NCBI GenBank assembly: GCA_956465555.1
Contig: OY101133.1
Coordinates: forward strand, 32,001 to 80,000
Direction: 5' to 3'
DNA: 48,000 nt
From: Nitzschia sp. pyKryTriq1
Taxonomy: Eukaryota; Bacillariophyta; Bacillariophyceae; Bacillariales; Bacillariaceae
A program made the position numbers and the translations under genes. Every line of letters starts with the position of its first letter. The first letter of the stretch is position 1. Below the pieces are notes generated by a model. The model was given only the letters and a program-made list of their open reading frames with translations. It did not search any database and was not told the origin of the DNA. Positions 1 through 8,501 of this stretch are shown here, piece by piece.

Positions 1-322
1 GATAAGCAAGAGCGAACCTAGGGAACTGAAACATCTTAGTACCTAGAGGAAAAGAAAGTAAAAAACGATTCCCTTAGTAGCGGCGAGCGAAACGGGAAAA
101 GCCTAAACTTAGTATTAACTAAGGGTAGCGGGACAATTGTTAATCGATTAGGACAATTAGACGAAGAAGTTGGAATGCTTCACCAAAGAGAGTGATAGTC
201 TCGTAGTCGAAAGTTGAAATAATCAAATTGAATCCCAAGTAGCATGGAGCACGTGAAATTCCGTGTGAATCAGCGAGGACCACCTCGTAAGGCTAAATAT
301 TCCTGAATGACCGATAGTGAAA

Positions 323-354
<32 letters not shown>

Positions 355-918
355 GGGAGGGGAGTGAAAAGAACATGAAACCATAAACTTACAATCAGTA
401 GGAGGACGACTAAAACGTCTGACTGCGTGCCTGTTGAAGAATGAGCCGGCGACTTATAGGTAGTGGCAGGTTAAAGCAGAGAATGCTGAAGCCATAGTGA
501 AAGCGAGCCTGAATAGGGCATATGTCACTGGTTATAGACCCGAACCCGGATGATCTAACCATGGTCAGGTTGAAGCTTAGGTAATACTAAGTGGAGGACC
601 GAACCGACTGATGTTGAAAAATCAGCGGATGAATTGTGGTTAGGGGTGAAATGCCAATCGAATTCGGAGCTAGCTGGTTCTCCCCGAAATGCGTTTTGGC
701 GCAGCGATAAATGTTATAACTTAGGGGTAAAGCACTGTTACGTATGCGGGCTGGTAATTCGGTACCAAATCGTTGCAAACTAAGAATACTAAGTGGAAAG
801 TTTATCAGTGAGACTGTGGGGGATAAGCTCCATTGTCAAGAGGGAAACAGCCCAGAGCACCAGTTAAGGCCCCTAAATAATTGCTAAGTGATAAAGGAGG
901 TGGGAGTGCGAAGACAAT

Positions 919-954
<36 letters not shown>

Positions 955-1723
955 GTGCGTAATAGCTCACTGATCGAGTAAACCTGCGCCGAAAATGTAC
1001 GGGACTAAGTAATTTGCCGAAACTGTGCGATATATTTGAAATATATCGGTAGGGGAGCGTTCTGTTGTAGGTTGAAGTATTAGCGGAAGCGGATATGGAC
1101 GAAGCAGAAGTGAGAATGTCGGCTTGAGTAACGAAAATATAGGTGAGAATCCTATACCCCGAAAACCCAAGGTTTCCTCCGGAAGGCTCGTCCGCGGAGG
1201 GTAAGTCAGGACCTAAGGCGAGGCTGAAAAGCGTAGTCGATGGACAACGGGTTAATATTCCCGTACCATTATTTGTTGATATCGAGGGACGGAGAAGGCT
1301 AAGCTGGCCGAATTTTGGTTATCGGTTTAAGCGTTCGAGATGTTGAGAAACGGAGAAAACGTTTTGAGTTGAGGCGTGAGTACGAGATGCTACGGCATTG
1401 AAGCAGTGTATGTCAGACTTCCAAGAAAAGCTCGCAATGTCATAAATAAATAATGCCTGTACCATAACCGACACAGGTGGGTAGGTAGAGTATACTAAGG
1501 GGCGCGAGATAACTCTCTCTAAGGAACTCGGCAAAATGACTCCGTAACTTCGGGAGAAGGAGTGCCCTATTTATAGGGTTGCAATAACAAGATCCAAGCA
1601 ACTGTTTACCAAAAACACAGGTCTCCGCTAAGTCGTAAGACGATGTATGGGGGCTGACGCCTGCCCAGTGCCAGAAGGTTAAAGAAGTTGGTTAGCATTT
1701 GCGAAGCTGATAACTGAAGCCCT

Positions 1724-1806
<83 letters not shown>

Positions 1807-2058
1807 TGATTTGGATACTGTCTCAGAGAGGGACTCGGTGAAATAGACTTGTCTGTGAAGATGCGGACTACCTGCACCAGGACAGAAAGACCCTATGAAG
1901 CTTTACTGTAACTTGAAATTGAAATTGGACTTTATTTGCGCAGTATAGGTGGGAGGCGTTGAGTTTATTCTTGCGGGAATTTAGGAGCCATCAGTGAGAT
2001 ACCACTCTGGTAATGTTAGATTTCTAACTTTGTATCATAATCTGGTCAAAGGACAGTT

Positions 2059-2092
<34 letters not shown>

Positions 2093-2286
2093 CAAATGGT
2101 AACGGAGGCGTACAAAGGTTTCCTCTGAACGTGTAGAAATCGTATCTAGAGTGTAAAGGCATAAGGAAGCTTGACTGTGAGACTTACAAGTCGAGCAGGG
2201 ACGAAAGTCGGTCTTAGTGATCTGACGGTGCTGAGTGGAAAGGCCGTCACTCAACGGATAAAAGTTACTCTAGGGATAACAGGCTG

Positions 2287-2355
<69 letters not shown>

Positions 2356-2391
2356 GGTAGTACGTCCCAAGGGTTGGGCTGTTCGCCCATG

Positions 2392-2439
<48 letters not shown>

Positions 2440-2563
2440 ATATCCGGTGTAGGCGTTAGAATATTGAGAGGAGCCTTCTTTAGTACGAGAGGACCGAGAA
2501 GGACATACCTCTGGTGTACCAGTTATCGTGCCAACGGTAAACGCTGGGTAGCTATGTATGGAG

Positions 2564-2597
<34 letters not shown>

Positions 2598-2722
2598 CAC
2601 CTCAAGATAAGTATTCTCATCATGTAAGTGAGTAAGGTCACGGGAAGACTACCCGTTTGATAGGCATTAAGTGTAAATGTAGTAATATATGAGCTGAGAT
2701 GTGCTAACAGACCGAGGACTTG
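1..2722 (+). rRNA. rrl: 23S ribosomal RNA (5' end outside window)
   Basis: This is the plastid large-subunit rRNA, read on the plus strand. The window opens inside domain I: the 'AGTAGCGGCGAGCGAA' block is at about 77-92. Landmark conserved stretches follow in order, including 'TAACTATAACGGTCC' near 1739, the peptidyl-transferase region 'GGGATAACAGGCTGAT' near 2273, and the sarcin-ricin loop AGTACGAGAGGACC at 2482-2495. By comparison with bacterial 23S, roughly 130-170 bases are missing upstream of the window. The 3' end near 2722 is set by the end of conserved sequence and by the hairpin that follows. No intron or homing-endonuclease insertion is seen, and the small ORFs inside are not genes. 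Confidence 0.97.
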
Positions 2723-2732
2723 AATTTTTTCT

Positions 2733-2761
2733 AGTTACTAGTGAGGAAACTCCTAGTAACT
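2733..2761 (+). promoter_or_regulatory. 23S-5S spacer hairpin
   Basis: A 9-bp perfect stem (AGTTACTAG with CTAGTAACT) is capped by a GAG-GAAA-CTC inner hairpin. It sits in the short spacer between 23S and 5S rRNA and is probably an RNA-processing signal for the precursor. The function is inferred from position. Confidence 0.6.
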
Positions 2762-2766
2762 TTTTG

Positions 2767-2890
2767 CTTTGGTGTTTCTAGTGTACTTAGCGGAACCACA
2801 CTGATCCATCTCGAACTCAGTTGTGAAACGTTATAAATCGACGACGATACTTGGAGGGGGACCTCCTGGGAAAATAGTTCAATGCCAAAG
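2767..2890 (+). rRNA. rrf: 5S ribosomal RNA
   Basis: This is the 5S rRNA of the large ribosomal subunit, about 45 bases after the 23S gene. The ends pair as helix I (CTTTGGTG with the ATGCCAAAG end), and the internal 'GATCCATCTCGAACTCAG' stretch is the hallmark of bacterial-type 5S. The exact ends may be off by one or two bases. Confidence 0.9.
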
Positions 2891-2927
2891 TTTTTAAAAA
2901 AATAATTTAAAAAACTAAGAAAATTTG

Positions 2928-2957
2928 TTGACATATAAATATTTCTATTTCTATAAT
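2928..2957 (+). promoter_or_regulatory. Sigma70-type promoter for ORF471
   Basis: TTGACA at 2928-2933 and TATAAT at 2952-2957 are both exact consensus hexamers, separated by 18 bases. A start of transcription near 2964 would give an 88-base leader before the GTG at 3052. This is the best promoter match I saw in the window. Confidence 0.7.
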
Positions 2958-2969
2958 TTAGTTTAAGAT

Positions 2970-3046
2970 AGAGTCGAGTAATATTATAATATTAACAAAA
3001 GGAGTATGTCTTATTACTCTCTACATTAAAACGGCAAACCGACTCT
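2970..3046 (+). promoter_or_regulatory. Structured 5' leader of ORF471
   Basis: Nested complementary segments are visible: AGAGTC (2970-2975) with GACTCT (3041-3046), and GAGTAATA (2976-2983) with TATTACTC (3012-3019). The inner loop holds AAAAGGAG (2997-3004), an excellent ribosome-binding sequence, followed by ATG at 3006. That ATG opens only a seven-codon frame ending at 3029. The fold could control access to the downstream GTG at 3052. The pairing is seen; the regulatory role is inference. Confidence 0.45.
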
Positions 3047-3051
3047 TTATC

Positions 3052-4467
3052 GTGAACGAGCTGTGGGTTTTCATACCACTCTTTTCATCCATCAGCATTC
3101 TTTTGATGGTTTGGTATTTTAAGAATTTGCTCAAATCGATTGAGCACACGGATGAGAATGCGGTCAATAAATTTGATGATCCGCACCACCCACCGTTTCA
3201 GAAACCCAAAAAGTTTCGGAACCAAAAAGTGAGAAATAATTCTTATAACTTATCGTCAGCTCGTAATAATAGAACAGCGTCAAAAATTTACCATGGGGCT
3301 GTAGGAAATAACCTAACTCTATTATCATTACGAGCAGGTGACCAGATTTTTACGATGGCACTTGAAAAAGATCAAGTTGAAATTGCAAAGGTAGCAGTTA
3401 AGAAGTTGAGAAAACTTATAATTGCCTTCTTCAAAAAAATTTTAGGGATAACTGTTCCAAAAGGACGTCTTCCCCTAAACTTAACCGCAGAATACTATGA
3501 CTGCATAGTGTCTGGAGGGAAGAATAATTTTCGGTTATTGGAGCATAAAGTTTTACGTGAGACGGTAACAAATTTATACAAAAAATTTGAAACAAACAAG
3601 GGGCTCATATTTATTACCGAATTTGCCCTTTGTCAGATAGCCCGAGAGAAGGGCCTGATCCAGCCCGTAAGACAATTATTCAAAGTATTTACGGTGAGTG
3701 TAGAAACTAACAGTATCGTCGTTACACTTGGCAGAGCAATTATCTCGTTGCTCATAGTTGGTGCTAGCTCGGGGTTAATTATAACACTTGGGACACTTCT
3801 AATAACGGGAGTTCTGAGCTATGTAAGCTTAGTCACGAGTGGTCTAAACTTATTTATAGGCTTGCTAGGGGCGTTCAAGAACGCAGAAATCGTTATGGAT
3901 ATTCCGCATATTTCAACCGTTGCAATCCCGCAACAGTCAATTAGGGATATTCGGCCACGTATCTCGGATATTACCGAAGTCGTGATAGTTCCGAGCCAGT
4001 TTGCCAAAAAAACAATTTTAATCGAGAAACCCAAGGCTTATGAGGATAGCTACTGCATGTTACCGGATCAACGTCTAGGGAATCCCAACTGTAAAAAAAC
4101 TTTTATTACAGTTGAAGCCAAGAGTGATATGCATATGCAAGACGATTTCTGTAACGTGGGTGTGGATGTCGTGACATTGATAAACGTCGTCAAATTCGAA
4201 ACGGTTGACTTGGGTGATGAGCCTAAACACCTTTGTAGTATTAGATTAAAATCATCCGAGCCAAGTCAACCAAAGCTCAACCCGCAAACTAAACCAACAA
4301 CAACCCTTGGCCGACCGAAAATGAAAGGAACTAAGGTTCGACCAAACGCAAAACAAGTCAACATGTTGACGAAATTCAAAGATAGTGATACTTTGAATGT
4401 TCCCAAAATTACGGGGGATCACGAATACCCTAGTAATCAGGAAACTAAAAACAGTCTCAAAAACTAA
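3052..4467 (+). CDS. Unrecognised 471-aa membrane protein (family A, copy 1)
   Basis: I do not recognise this protein. The frame opens with GTG; an in-frame ATG at 3106 is an alternative. From the GTG there is a hydrophobic N-terminal segment (about residues 5-21), a basic polar stretch (30-80), a conserved block GNNLTLLSLRAG (85-96), then CIVSGGKNN (151-159) and ITEFALCQIA (188-197). Two long membrane segments follow (about 229-275), then IRPRISDITEVVIVP (300-314), SYCMLPDQ (333-340) with a further Cys at 347, and a polar, Lys/Pro-rich tail. It is homologous to the ORF at 46870-48000. Two 60-base samples gave 22 and 28 G+C, against 12 in ccsA next door, which suggests transfer. No catalytic motif is evident. 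It lies directly after the rRNA operon with its own promoter and terminator. Confidence 0.75.
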   Translation: MNELWVFIPLFSSISILLMVWYFKNLLKSIEHTDENAVNKFDDPHHPPFQKPKKFRNQKVRNNSYNLSSARNNRTASKIYHGAVGNNLTLLSLRAGDQIFTMALEKDQVEIAKVAVKKLRKLIIAFFKKILGITVPKGRLPLNLTAEYYDCIVSGGKNNFRLLEHKVLRETVTNLYKKFETNKGLIFITEFALCQIAREKGLIQPVRQLFKVFTVSVETNSIVVTLGRAIISLLIVGASSGLIITLGTLLITGVLSYVSLVTSGLNLFIGLLGAFKNAEIVMDIPHISTVAIPQQSIRDIRPRISDITEVVIVPSQFAKKTILIEKPKAYEDSYCMLPDQRLGNPNCKKTFITVEAKSDMHMQDDFCNVGVDVVTLINVVKFETVDLGDEPKHLCSIRLKSSEPSQPKLNPQTKPTTTLGRPKMKGTKVRPNAKQVNMLTKFKDSDTLNVPKITGDHEYPSNQETKNSLKN

Positions 4468-4495
4468 AAATATCAAGCTACTCCGCTTGATATTT
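4468..4495 (+). terminator. Hairpin terminator after ORF471
   Basis: A perfect 10-bp stem AAATATCAAG / CTTGATATTT with an 8-base loop begins right after the ORF471 stop codon. It lies between two convergent genes (ORF471 and ccsA) and may serve either. Confidence 0.7.
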
Positions 4496-4573
4496 TCGTT
4501 AAACTAAAGACCAGAAAAGAAGTTCTAAGATCTGATCAATTGATATTAGATCGTCCACTATTATAAAGTTGTA

Positions 4574-5512
4574 CTATGAAATCCAACCATAACTATGCAA
4601 ACCTTTTCCTAAGAAGTTAACACCTAAATAACAAATCCAAATAACGAAAAATCCTAAACCGCCTAAAATAGCAGTTCTTTTTCCTTCCCATCCTTTAGTA
4701 AGACGAGCATGTAAATAGGTAGCAAAGACTAACCAAGTTATTAAAGCCCAAGTTTCTTTCGGATCCCAACTCCAATAAGAACCCCATGCTTCATTAGCCC
4801 ATACCCCGCCTGAAATAATACCAATTGTTAAAAATGGAAAACCTAAACCAATGATTCGGTAACTCCAATTATCTAAACTTTGCAACAATTTTAATTTTCC
4901 TAATTCGGAAATTTCATTTGAAGATGATATTACTTTGGCTTCGTAATAATCCAACATTACATTATATAAAGGTAATGAAGAGTTATCAACTAATTTTAAA
5001 TCAATATCTTTATAACGAGAGATAACTAAAAATAATATGCACAATAATGAACCCATTATTAATGTAGCATAACTTAATAACATCATACTTACATGCATCA
5101 TTAACCAATTTGACTGTAAAGCTGGAACTAAAGGACTTGATTTTTGCATTTCGGGTGAAAGTGTTAAATTTGCAAATCCGTTAATTAACAAAGTAATTGG
5201 AATCAAAATTGCCCCAATTAATCTGCTATTTGTCTTAGTTTCAAGATATAAGTAAATTGTTAAAAGTGTCCAGGTTAAAAATAGTAATGATTCATATAAG
5301 TTACTTAATGGAAAATAACCTGCGATAATCCATCTTGAACAAAGAATAAAAAAAAGTAATAAATTAGCTACTATCGTACTAGTACGGCCAATGGTAGATA
5401 TGAACAATTTTTCTCGAAAAAAGAATAAATTAACCCAATAAATTACCATTGCAAATAGTAGAACTCCAAAAACGATATTTGATAAAAAATTTTGAATTTC
5501 ATTCCAATCCAT
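4574..5512 (-). CDS. ccsA: Cytochrome c biogenesis protein CcsA
   Basis: CcsA exports or holds haem and, with Ccs1, attaches it to c-type cytochromes on the lumen side of the thylakoid (System II). The 312-residue protein is largely membrane segments. It carries the haem-binding tryptophan-rich motif WGSYWSWD at 243-250, with His140, His268 and His306 near membrane edges as likely haem ligands (family knowledge). The length is normal for plastid CcsA. It is convergent with ORF471 and divergent from rps6. The partner gene ccs1 lies about 9 kb away at 14687. Confidence 0.95.
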   Translation of the reverse strand: MDWNEIQNFLSNIVFGVLLFAMVIYWVNLFFFREKLFISTIGRTSTIVANLLLFFILCSRWIIAGYFPLSNLYESLLFLTWTLLTIYLYLETKTNSRLIGAILIPITLLINGFANLTLSPEMQKSSPLVPALQSNWLMMHVSMMLLSYATLIMGSLLCILFLVISRYKDIDLKLVDNSSLPLYNVMLDYYEAKVISSSNEISELGKLKLLQSLDNWSYRIIGLGFPFLTIGIISGGVWANEAWGSYWSWDPKETWALITWLVFATYLHARLTKGWEGKRTAILGGLGFFVIWICYLGVNFLGKGLHSYGWIS

Positions 5513-5641
5513 GAAATTTCTCCAATAAAGAATTTCTATATAAATTATATAATATTATTGTACTAAAAAATCACGTGATTATAAAGTATTCTAAAACCTT
5601 TTATTTGAAATTCAGAATCTAAATAATTTTTAAAATTTCAA

Positions 5642-5671
5642 TTGACATTAAATTATATGTGCAAGTATGAT
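5642..5671 (+). promoter_or_regulatory. Promoter upstream of rps6
   Basis: TTGACA (5642-5647) and TATGAT (5666-5671) are separated by 18 bases, about 30 bases upstream of the rps6 start, in the divergent ccsA-rps6 spacer. Confidence 0.6.
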
Positions 5672-5700
5672 AGCCTTAATTTAAATAAAATTACAATATT

Positions 5701-5994
5701 ATGTCAATATTACGAAAATATGAAATAATGATTCTGTTAACAGAAGAATTTAATGATAGTGAATTAAAAACATGGGTATTTAATTATGCAAAGAATTTAC
5801 GAAAATTTAATGTTTGTGATATTTCCGTAATTTCTCGTGGAAAACATAATTTATCTTATCAAATCAATAATCGAGCTAAGGGAAATTATATTCAATTAAA
5901 TTTTTCTAGCATGCCCAAATATATCAATAATTTTTCAAACGTTTTAAAAATGGATTCAAATGTTATCCGATTCTTAGTCTTCAACAAACAATAA
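5701..5994 (+). CDS. rps6: Ribosomal protein bS6
   Basis: Small-subunit protein that binds the platform of 16S rRNA together with bS18. The 97-residue product starts with the characteristic 'RKYEIMILLTEEF' strand and ends with 'VIRFLVF', the usual bS6 core. It is short but complete for a plastid S6. A consensus-like promoter lies just upstream and a hairpin follows the stop. Confidence 0.85.
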   Translation: MSILRKYEIMILLTEEFNDSELKTWVFNYAKNLRKFNVCDISVISRGKHNLSYQINNRAKGNYIQLNFSSMPKYINNFSNVLKMDSNVIRFLVFNKQ

Positions 5995-5999
5995 AACAT

Positions 6000-6043
6000 A
6001 ATTGAGTCATTATAACAATTTTATCGTTATATGACTCTCAATT
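6000..6043 (+). terminator. Hairpin after rps6
   Basis: AATTGAG...ATAAC pairs with GTTAT...CTCAATT through an imperfect stem of about 16 bp with small bulges, starting 5 bases after the rps6 stop and ahead of trnN. Confidence 0.5.
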
Positions 6044-6099
6044 ATTAAGAAAAGTTTTGCAATTGATAAAGAAATATGGTAACATTTACCTATAATAGG

Positions 6100-6171
6100 T
6101 CCTCAGTAGCTCAGTGGTAGAGCAATCGGCTGTTAACCGATTGGCCGTAGGTTCAAGTCCTACCTGGGGAG
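6100..6171 (+). tRNA. trnN(guu): tRNA-Asn(GUU)
   Basis: A full cloverleaf can be drawn: acceptor TCCTCAG with CTGGGGA, D-loop AGCTCAGTGGTAGAGC, anticodon loop CTGTTAA with anticodon GUU, and T-arm GTAGGTTCAAGTCCTAC. The CCA end is not encoded. A TATAAT at 6091-6096 just upstream may be its -10 element. Confidence 0.96.
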
Positions 6172-6192
6172 TACAAATCAAACTAAAATTTC

Positions 6193-7002
6193 ATGAATAA
6201 TAATAATATTGATAAATTAAGAATTGGTAATAAAGTTTTTAATTCTCGCTTAATGTTAGGAACTGGAAAATATAAAACACCCCAGAATGCGAATGATAGT
6301 ATCCAAGCGAGTGAATGTGAGATTGTCACCGTTGCAATTAGACGTCTTCCAATTAATTTAAAAAATGATAACTCAAGTTTTTTAAATCGTTTAGATTGGG
6401 ATAAATTATGGTTATTACCAAATACAGCAGGTTCCCAAACGGCCGATGAGGCAATTCGAATGGCATTTTTAGGTCATGAATTAGCTTGTCAAATTGGTCA
6501 AGAAGAAAACTTCTTTGTTAAATTAGAAGTAATATCCGATCCTAAGTATTTACTACCGGATCCAATTGGGACATTAAAAGCAGCGAAGTTTTTGATAAAA
6601 AAGGGATTTACCGTTTTACCCTATATAAATGCAGATCCTATGTTAGCATTACATTTAGAAGACTTAGGTTGTGCAACAGTTATGCCTTTAGGTTCACCGA
6701 TTGGCTCTGGACAAGGATTAAACAATTTAGCAAACATTAAAATTATTATTGAAAATGCACGGGTTCCAGTTATTGTTGATGCGGGGATTGGGGCTCCAAG
6801 TGAAGCGACAGCTGCAATGGAATTAGGAGCAGAGGGTATTTTACTAAATACAGCTGTAGCACAATCCAAAAATCCTGCTCAAATGGCTTTAGCGATGAAT
6901 CTCGGCGTTAAAGCAGGGAGATTAGCTTATTTGGCTGGTCGGATGGAAAAAAAACACTACGCAACATCAAGTTCTCCTTTAAATCAAATTAGTAAATTTT
7001 AA
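6193..7002 (+). CDS. thiG: Thiazole synthase ThiG
   Basis: ThiG makes the thiazole ring of thiamine in the stroma from deoxyxylulose phosphate, dehydroglycine and ThiS thiocarboxylate. The 269-residue TIM-barrel protein shows the family's LMLGTGKY near residue 20, [12 protein letters not shown] (76-87), and VKLEVISD, in which Lys110 is the likely Schiff-base lysine. The phosphate-binding glycine region [11 protein letters not shown] and [11 protein letters not shown] follow. The length is normal. Its sulfur-carrier partner thiS is encoded at 19186. Confidence 0.96.
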   Translation: MNNNNIDKLRIGNKVFNSRLMLGTGKYKTPQNANDSIQASECEIVTVAIRRLPINLKNDNSSFLNRLDWDKLWLLPNTAGSQTADEAIRMAFLGHELACQIGQEENFFVKLEVISDPKYLLPDPIGTLKAAKFLIKKGFTVLPYINADPMLALHLEDLGCATVMPLGSPIGSGQGLNNLANIKIIIENARVPVIVDAGIGAPSEATAAMELGAEGILLNTAVAQSKNPAQMALAMNLGVKAGRLAYLAGRMEKKHYATSSSPLNQISKF

Positions 7003-7071
7003 CAAAATCAAAAATTTTCCTCTAAACTTCTATGTAATTAATTTTTAACATATTCAAAAGATTTTAGTTAA

Positions 7072-7121
7072 TATAATATTCTATAAGCGATTTTTAAAAA
7101 TAATTCATATAGAATATTATA
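7072..7121 (+). terminator. 14-bp inverted repeat after thiG
   Basis: TATAATATTCTATA (7072-7085) is the exact reverse complement of 7108-7121, with a 22-base loop. It lies 70 bases past the thiG stop and is a plausible terminator or RNA 3'-end stabiliser. Confidence 0.5.
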
Positions 7122-7171
7122 AAACAGATAAGTTAACTCAACAGGATAGAAATTTTAAGATAAAATATGTA

Positions 7172-7339
7172 ATGCCCAAAAAAAGAATAGTGAATCCTTT
7201 GGATAAAGTAGAAATGGAGATGCTTGTAGTTATTTTTATGTTACCAGTAAAAGAAGATACCTCTGCAATAGATTCTTTATTGTTTACCGGTAAGTTCGTG
7301 CCTATTGAGTGTACATATAATCGAGTTAAGGAAGATTAG
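7172..7339 (+). CDS. Small hypothetical ORF, 55 aa
   Basis: An ATG-initiated frame of 55 codons lies in the long thiG-psbY spacer. The product begins MPKKRIVNPLDKVEME, has a short hydrophobic run (LVVIFMLP) and ends in VKED. I do not recognise it. The same frame is open upstream back to 7049, so the real coding stretch, if any, may be longer or be the remnant of a larger gene. Part of it (7261-7320) has 21 G+C in 60 bases, richer than the surrounding spacer. No good ribosome-binding site is seen. It may be spurious. Confidence 0.3.
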   Translation: MPKKRIVNPLDKVEMEMLVVIFMLPVKEDTSAIDSLLFTGKFVPIECTYNRVKED

Positions 7340-7391
7340 ATATTTTAAATATTTAAAAAATAAATTTTTTTAGTTTTTATAGAAAGACAAT

Positions 7392-7448
7392 TTATATTAT
7401 ATTATTGTAATTTCATATATAATATTGAATTATAATAATATAATATAA
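7392..7448. repeat. AT-only 15-bp inverted repeat before psbY
   Basis: TTATATTATATTATT (7392-7406) is the exact reverse complement of 7434-7448. It lies 50 bases upstream of psbY. Both arms are pure A/T, so chance is not excluded. Confidence 0.4.
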
Positions 7449-7497
7449 AAATATTATTTTTCAAACTTAAATACTTATATATAAAGGATTTTCATTT

Positions 7498-7611
7498 ATG
7501 GATACTCGTTTATTTGTAATTGCTGTACCATTATTAATTGCAGCATCATGGGCATTATACAATATTGGCCGTTTAGCTATTCAACAAGTTCAACGTTTAT
7601 CACGTAGTTAA
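7498..7611 (+). CDS. psbY: Photosystem II protein PsbY
   Basis: PsbY is a small single-span thylakoid protein at the edge of photosystem II near cytochrome b559. The 37-residue product [13 protein letters not shown]... has one hydrophobic segment (about residues 5-20), the conserved [11 protein letters not shown], and a basic C-terminus. AAGGA at 7484-7488 is a suitable ribosome-binding site. A hairpin follows at 7639-7670, so it is probably its own transcription unit. Confidence 0.9.
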   Translation: MDTRLFVIAVPLLIAASWALYNIGRLAIQQVQRLSRS

Positions 7612-7638
7612 TGTCTAAAATGTGAAATCAAAGAATAA

Positions 7639-7670
7639 ATTTCAATAAATAACTTTATTTTTATTGAAAT
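7639..7670 (+). terminator. Hairpin after psbY
   Basis: ATTTCAATAAA (7639-7649) pairs exactly with TTTATTGAAAT (7660-7670), an 11-bp stem with a 10-base loop, 27 bases after the psbY stop. Confidence 0.55.
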
Positions 7671-7707
7671 AAATTATAATCTAAGATAACAAATATTAAA
7701 ATTATAA

Positions 7708-7959
<252 letters not shown>

Positions 7960-7966
7960 ATACGAA

Positions 7967-8013
7967 AATTCTCATATTAAATTTAAAATATAACGAATAT
8001 TAATATGAGAATT
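7967..8013 (+). terminator. Hairpin after psaC
   Basis: AATTCTCATATTAA (7967-7980) is the exact reverse complement of 8000-8013, a 14-bp stem starting 8 bases after the psaC stop. Confidence 0.65.
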
Positions 8014-8067
8014 ATAACTATCAAATTTTTTATTTATAATTTTTACTAATTTCTAATCATTAAGAAA

Positions 8068-8096
8068 TTGACTTTTTAATAAATTTTTTATATTAT
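8068..8096 (+). promoter_or_regulatory. Promoter upstream of rpl32
   Basis: TTGACT (8068-8073), a 17-base spacer and TATTAT (8091-8096) lie 30 bases before the rpl32 start. Confidence 0.45.
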
Positions 8097-8126
8097 ACTT
8101 AAAAACTTATTTATACAGATTAAAAA

Positions 8127-8297
8127 ATGGCTGTCCCTAAGAAACGAACGTCAAAATCGAAAAAAAATTCTCGTAAAGCCAATTGGAAAAGAAAAGGTTA
8201 CCAAGCTGCTCAAAAATCTTTATCTTTAGCTAAATCGATGTTACGAGGTAAAACAACAAGTTTTGTATATAGTATGTATGTCGAAGAAAATGAATAA
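8127..8297 (+). CDS. rpl32: Ribosomal protein bL32
   Basis: Large-subunit protein bL32, 56 residues. The N-terminus [16 protein letters not shown] is diagnostic. The product is strongly basic and has no cysteines, so it is the zinc-free form. It is followed by a 13-bp hairpin and then trnL(UAG). Confidence 0.93.
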   Translation: MAVPKKRTSKSKKNSRKANWKRKGYQAAQKSLSLAKSMLRGKTTSFVYSMYVEENE

Positions 8298-8324
8298 ATC
8301 TTTAAAAGTTTTTTAAAGATTTAT
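8294..8324 (+). terminator. Hairpin after rpl32
   Basis: ATAAATCTTTAAA (8294-8306) pairs exactly with TTTAAAGATTTAT (8312-8324). The left arm includes the rpl32 stop codon, and a T-rich tail follows. Confidence 0.65.
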
Positions 8325-8361
8325 TTTAGAAATCATGAATGATAATTAGTTTTAAAACTTT

Positions 8362-8443
8362 GCAGATGTGGCGGAATTGGTAGACGCGCTAGGTTTAGGT
8401 TCTAGTAACTTTGGTTGTGAGAGTTCGAGTCTCTCCATCTGTA
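8362..8443 (+). tRNA. trnL(uag): tRNA-Leu(UAG)
   Basis: Class II tRNA with a variable arm. Acceptor GCAGATG pairs with CATCTGT, the anticodon stem is CTAGG/TCTAG around loop TTTAGGT (anticodon UAG), and the T-arm contains GTTCGAGTC. The 82-base length fits tRNA-Leu. Confidence 0.95.
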
Positions 8444-8501
8444 ATTTCTAAGTATTAAATAGTTTTTATTAATTTTTAATTTAAATAATTATTTCTAACA
8501 A

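Larger units (their letters stand above)
7003..7497. other. Gene-poor spacer thiG-psbY
   Basis: About 500 bases hold the 14-bp inverted repeat at 7072-7121, the doubtful 55-codon ORF at 7172-7339, and an AT-only 15-bp inverted repeat at 7392-7448. No tRNA, rRNA or recognisable protein gene was seen. Confidence 0.6.

Noticed and set aside
2320-2577. 85-codon plus-strand ORF inside 23S rRNA
   Set aside because: It lies wholly in highly conserved rRNA sequence, including the sarcin-ricin loop; not a gene. The same applies to the other ORFs in 587-2254.
7392-7448. CRISPR-like or direct repeat array near psbY
   Set aside because: Only a single AT-only inverted repeat; no spaced direct repeats occur here or elsewhere in the window.
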